Assembly (NCBI RefSeq): GCF_026210795.1
Contig: NC_089443.1
Location: 1,426,001-1,490,000 of the forward strand
Length of the DNA: 64,000 bases
Direction: 5' to 3'
Source: Rhizophagus irregularis
Lineage: Eukaryota; Glomeromycota; Glomeromycetes; Glomerales; Glomeraceae
Shown here: one piece after another, positions 59,111 to 64,000 of the stretch
Layout of the letters: each line of letters begins with the position of its first letter
How positions within the stretch are numbered: position 1 is the first letter of the stretch
Program-made: the position numbers and the translations under genes
Notes under the pieces: model-generated
Seen by the model: only the letters and a program-made list of their open reading frames with translations
The model's database searches: none
Told to the model about the DNA's origin: nothing

Positions 59111-61270
59111 TTATTTTCTTAATATTTCTAATTTATTTTGAGCAAGTTGATACCCTTGTTTAGCAGATTTCTCGTACCAATAAATTGTTTGATTTATATC
59201 ATTTTCAATTCCCTTTCCATATTCATACATATCAGCAAGATTATATTGAGCCAAACTATATCCTGAATTTGCTGCCTTGTGATATAATTCAAAAGCTCGG
59301 CCATAATCTTTATTAATGCCATCCCCATTTTCATACATAACGCCAAGATTATTTTGAGCTATCAAATGTCCTAAATTTGCCGCCTGCTGATATAATTCAA
59401 TTGCTTTTTGTTTATTAACACTAATTCCAAATCCAATATCATAAAAATAACCACACCTAAATAATCCTAATACGTTACCCTTATTAGCTATTTTTTTATA
59501 ATATTCGAAAGCTAATTTTTTATCTTTTACAGTTCCACGACCACATTCATAACATAACCCAACATAATATTGCGCTAATATGTGATTTTGTTCTGATGCT
59601 TTAATGAATAAGTTAAACGCTTTCTTTCTATTTTCACTTGTTTCAATTCCTAAATAATTAAAACATCCAAATAAAAATATGGAATCTAAATTATTTTGAT
59701 TAATTAATAACCAATCATGGATTTCTTGTGAATTTATATTATTATTATTAAAATAATCAAGAATAAATTCGCTTGCAATTTGAAAATATAATTTATTATA
59801 TCACTAACTATTATGTTCGAATTTTTTTCAGATGAAATATCTTCATTTGTTAATGATGTATATACCATTTCTTTTGTATCCATTTTACCAAAATTTTCAA
59901 TAATTTGAGACATTTCCCCATGTAATGAATTGTTAATATTTGAAGTATCAATATTGATTGGATTAAATTTTTGTTCATCTGTTGGTATTGATTGAAGATT
60001 TAATGATTTTCTGTTGTTTTCGTTATAATTTCTTTTAATCTTTCTAATACTTGATTTATAGTTGGACGATTGTCTGGTTCATTATCCCAACATTCTAAAA
60101 AACATAATAATATATTATAAATAAAATTTAAATTATAATTAATGAGTGTTCATACATACCAGTATAAATTTTAATATAATTTTCAGGCGTATTAAGAATG
60201 GGTTTTTCTCTACGACCTTGTGAAATTTCTAAAGCTAAATCAATATCGTACTCTTCAGTAGCAAAGGGTGGTTGACCACTAGACAATTCCCAAAATAACA
60301 CACCAACACTATAAATGTCACTTTTTTTATTAAATGAACATATTTGATTTGAGTTTTTATTTTTTTTTCGTCCGCTAAACCTTTTTGGATCGACATAAGG
60401 AACACATCCAAAAAATTTAGTTTTTGTGTTGGATGATGATTCGATTCTTTTTGACAACCCGAAGTCGGACAGTTTGATAGTATTTTGATGAACCAATACA
60501 TTACCGGAGTGCTATTAAATTAGTATGACGTTAAAAATATGAAAAAAATAACAATAATTATTTTATTATTTAATAAAATGAATTACCAAATCACGATGCA
60601 CTATTCTTTCGTTATGTAAACACGATACGGCGCTAGTTAATTGATACGCTAAGTTATATTTGTCGTTCCAAGTAAAATTATTGAAGTTTTCCTTTAAATA
60701 ATTTTTGAGAGTACCAGAATCAGCATACTCCATTACTAACAAATAATTTTTCGATTGAACATTTTGATATTCTAATAATGAATAAAAGGAATTAATCATT
60801 TTCTAAATAATTACATATTTGCAAAGTTAAATAAAATTTTAACTATTATTATAATTAAATTTATATAATACCTGGCTCAAATAGTGCAACGCCATAGAAC
60901 TTAATAATATTATTATGAAATTGTATATCACGTTGAAGCTTGAGCTGGAATATAATCGGGATATTCATAAAAATAAATTTAATACATATATTATTAATAT
61001 TAAAATGATAATAGTATACTTATTTCATAATTTATACATACCTCATGAACAATTTCTTTTGCAATTACGTCATCAACATTGAAAAAGGATTTTAACGCTA
61101 AATATTGGTCTGAATTTCTCCAATTTGCACGATAAACTTTTCCAAATCCTCCAGTACCAATTTTTTAAACATTACTAAAATATTTATGTTCATAAAGTCT
61201 TAAATATTCCTTAGAAATGGCCTCTTCAATCCAATTGATACATTCATTTGTATTTTCGGTGTTTTTGCAT
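59111..61270 (-). pseudogene. Inverted, disabled copy of the kinase-Sel1 gene
   Basis: Nearly colinear with the gene at 11188-13447, with the same introns in the same places. Lesions relative to that copy: one extra A in the run right after the ATG (61270), shifting the frame so that a stop appears within nine codons; a CAA-to-TAA change at the codon matching Q35; a 10-bp deletion in the linker near 60010, giving a stop; and a 25-bp deletion near 59776-59780, shifting the frame before the Sel1 repeats. The conserved motifs (HRDL, DFGLSKRI, VDPKRF, Sel1 units) remain readable. The intact Sel1 frame runs from about 59640 to 59111 and ends LEILRK. Open pieces at 60128-60496 and 60566-60799 are single exons. 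Confidence 0.9.
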
Positions 61271-64000
61271 TTTGATATTATTATTGGTCGTAAAATAATA
61301 AATTTTTTTCATTATATAATAAATTTTTGGTAATGTCGTACAGTCACAAAAGGTTGTACAAAAAAAGCCACATAACATGCTGCGGTGACCCACTTTTCTT
61401 AACCAATTTAACCAATTAATCAATTTTCAAACAAATTTTTTTATTTTAGAAACGGTTAATAATGCGACATTTTGTTAAAGATAATTTTGTTTAATGCACA
61501 CTACAGTCTGTCAATATAACAATAAGATTTTCTTTACGTGAGAACATAAATTATCGATATAAGAGTCAATAATATCGGATTGACATCACATAAGGGCGGA
61601 TTTGGCTCACTTGATGATCGACATTCCGATCAAGTGCTCATATCAGCAAAATTAAAGAAAAATTGACCGTTTTATCAAACTAATATTCAAATTAATGACT
61701 TGCCTTTTAGACGTGATTAATTAGTAGACCAAAAAAAATTAATGCAATTTTGATTAATATTATTGTAACAATAATTACTTTATTATATGTTTAGAATATT
61801 GAAATTTTTTTACGTATTGTAAGCGCGATAGTTCAGTTTCTATAAAATGAAATGTTCAGATAATTTGATACGTGCGTAAAAACTTTTTTTTTCGTATAGA
61901 TAATTTAAACATAGAAATTATTATGATCATAATTTTCACTTATTATTTTTGAAATTCATAAAACCAAACGCAGTGAATTAAAGAATGTGTATTTATCTAT
62001 GATAATATTATGATTAATATATATTACGGATAGGACACCTAAATAATTTATTTATCACATCAGATAATCAATAAAATAGTATATTTATAATTCTTTTAAA
62101 AATTATATATAAAGTATTTATATTGATTATTACTATCTTCTAGAAGATTATATAATATATTACTAATCACGACAATTGATTGATTGATTGATAACTATAG
62201 GTTACTTTTTCTGATATTATATTTAACTTCAAATATGGTTACTAATCACAAAGCCACAACTTTGTTTGCTGAATTTGAATTTAACTCATATTCGAAGTAT
62301 TGATTATTATAATAATTTTTTTTTTTTGCAAATAAATATTATATTATAATTCTTACAATACGAATTGTCATAATTGACTATTATTTACACATATATTGAA
62401 GATGTGATGATTCCTTTATATAAAATGAGAATTCGGTCTTTTAAAAATTTAAATTTGAATAATTTGATAGGCGCGTACAAAGTATTAAACAAGCTCCACA
62501 TTGCAGAATCACATGACGATCATCAGTCATCATTTTTTTTCTCACGACGCGATTTTTTTTACAAATATATATACTCTCAACATATATACCATCAGTTTTC
62601 TCTACTGTTTTCTTTTCTTTAAAAAAAAAATACTCTCTAAAAAATAAAAATACTCTAAAATCCTTCACTTCGTCCCTTTCTTAGACGTACGCGTCGCGTA
62701 CGTCTAATTTTAGTGATCAATCTCAAACTACCATTGCCAATACGTGAACATAAAGAATTCCAATGGTCATTGTTTTATAAACTTATTTTCTTAGAGGAGT
62801 TCTTGAAAAAGAGTGCGTATCAAAAACGCGAAAATTTTTTTTTGATGTTTATAGACCTCTTATCATTGGATCGTATTTATTCCTTTTTTTTTTATTTATT
62901 AGTTACAGGCTTACAGCACTATTTTGTATTGAAACACTAAACAACAGATGAAAGCTCTCTGAATAGAGCATTACCGGTTTTCTAGATGAGTGTAAATGGC
63001 TTAGGAGACTTTAAGAGAGGTGTGTATTTTTTTATTTGCAAAGTGGGTAACTTCCTAAGCTAAAATTAGAACGGATAACTCATTTGAGTCGGGGAGTTCA
63101 CAAATTTTACTTAGGAGGGTACTGGATTTGTTTGTTTGGGTTGGGTAAGGGTGAGCAAAGTGGGTAATTCCTTGAAATTACCTGCTTTTTCTTTTTTATT
63201 TTATTTTATTGCAAAGTGGGTAATTCCTATGAAATTACCTGCTTTTTCTTTTTTATTTTATTTTTATTTTTTATTTTATTTTATTTTTATTTTTTTATTT
63301 CTTTTTTTTATTTTTTTTTATTTCTCTTGTTCACTTGATAATCAACTCAAGCAGATAAAATCCTACTTTGTTATTAGTAAAGTCTGCTAATTCTAAAGGA
63401 GGAATTGGCTATGTCTTCTTTACCATTAAATAAAAATTTAGCACACTTTTAATAATTTTCCTTTCTTATAATAGGTAAATGCAGAGATTTACAAGAATGA
63501 AGAAATTCAACTTTAAAAGGAATAATATATAGTAAATAATTAATTTCTAGTTAATAGTTCTACTAGAGATACTAATTACGAATAAACTGAATCATTTATT
63601 ACTAAAATTAAAAATATTATTAAGGTAAGATAGTTAGGTGGTGATTCCGGTGTGTGGTGAAGGTCCTGTCATTATATCAGTCACTAAAGATAAAGTATCT
63701 GGCGTAAAAGAGCCAAAAAAATGTCAAACAATGGGGAATCACGAATGGAATTACTAATAAGAAAAAGAAAATCTATTATCAAATCAACAGAGAAAGAACA
63801 ATTCGAATAAACCTACCAAAGGCTTATCTACTGATCAACCTCCAGATATAGTTCAGCGATCAAGATACATATTTACGTTTCCTCCTTACACAAATTCAAA
63901 AAAGGATAATTTATTCAGCTTAATCGTTTTGAACTTGCGGTTATACCGTACTTATTTGCAAATTAAAATCTATCATATAATTTATTTTTTTATTAAAAAA
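59115..64000 (-). repeat. Arm 2 of the inverted duplication, interrupted
   Basis: Matches arm 1 (10295-13380) from about 59115 to 61995. It resumes at about 63915 and continues to the window end, where AAATAAGTACGGTATAACC and the preceding AT-rich text are recognisable in reverse complement. The 1.9 kb between is an insertion absent from arm 1. Arm 2 may extend beyond the window. Confidence 0.85.
61998..63913. other. Insertion of about 1.9 kb in arm 2
   Basis: Defined by comparison with arm 1, where the flanks are contiguous around 10384-10406. It has no recognised transposase. Contents: AT-rich text; a perfect 27-bp CpG-rich palindrome (62681-62707); a T-rich stretch; a tandem repeat of about 54 bp around 63153-63260 (AAGTGGGTAATTCC, then GAAATTACCTGC); and a coding-like patch near 63800-63905. 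No terminal repeats or clear target duplication were seen. Confidence 0.6.

Noticed and set aside
62374..63390. Several short frames on both strands (Phe/Leu-rich)
   Set aside because: They lie in T-rich repeats inside the 1.9-kb insertion and overlap each other; no coding-like composition.

Overview
The window is AT-rich eukaryotic DNA with short GT-AG introns, many homopolymer runs, sparse genes and abundant decayed mobile elements. TKL-type kinases fused to Sel1 repeats, a MATA-type HMG box protein, a Crinkler N-terminal fragment, and pogo, hAT and LINE remnants together point to an arbuscular mycorrhizal fungus (Glomeromycotina, Rhizophagus-like). That assignment rests on gene-family flavour, not on a database search.

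Layout. 1-10.3 kb has no recognisable intact gene; it holds a short array of repeated mini-exon/intron modules near 7.3-7.6 kb. 10.3-13.4 kb is a segment carrying an intact five-exon kinase-Sel1 gene (11188-13447). An inverted, decayed copy of this segment lies at the other end (59.1-64.0 kb), split by a roughly 1.9-kb insertion. 14-29 kb is mobile-element territory: an intact pogo-like transposase gene (16008-17504), a GATCCGGAT-ended element, a second mini-exon array (18.8-19.2 kb), a 2.27-kb element with CCCTATAA ends carrying a nested Mutator-like element, a 3.3-kb hAT element with perfect 8-bp target duplications and a broken transposase, and an 0.85-kb non-autonomous hAT-like element.

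30-48 kb is more genic. It holds an unrecognised three-exon gene (30205-31030), a single-exon protein with a membrane domain, a ubiquitin-like domain and an ADP-ribosyltransferase-like domain (34221-35534), and a MATA-HMG gene with an apparent C-terminal frameshift. It also holds a Crinkler fragment next to a degenerate kinase-Sel1 relic, a two-exon single-pass membrane protein with lysine-rich repeats, and a seven-exon aldo/keto reductase.

51.3-55.9 kb is a second kinase gene. Its 3.16-kb second intron is almost entirely a tandem array of about 28 units. Each unit looks like a complete spliceosomal intron (GTAAGT, CTAAC-like branch site, TAG), and neighbours are separated by a variable spacer that is nearly always exactly 3 nt. 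This is the most unusual object in the window. 57.7-58.9 kb has a small hAT-like MITE and a 5'-truncated LINE with a 15-bp target duplication.

The genes do not form a pathway. The kinase-Sel1, Crinkler and HMG families are known to be expanded in these fungi, and the region reads as an accessory, repeat-rich part of such a genome. All exon boundaries come from reading splice signals and frame by eye; none is supported by transcripts.
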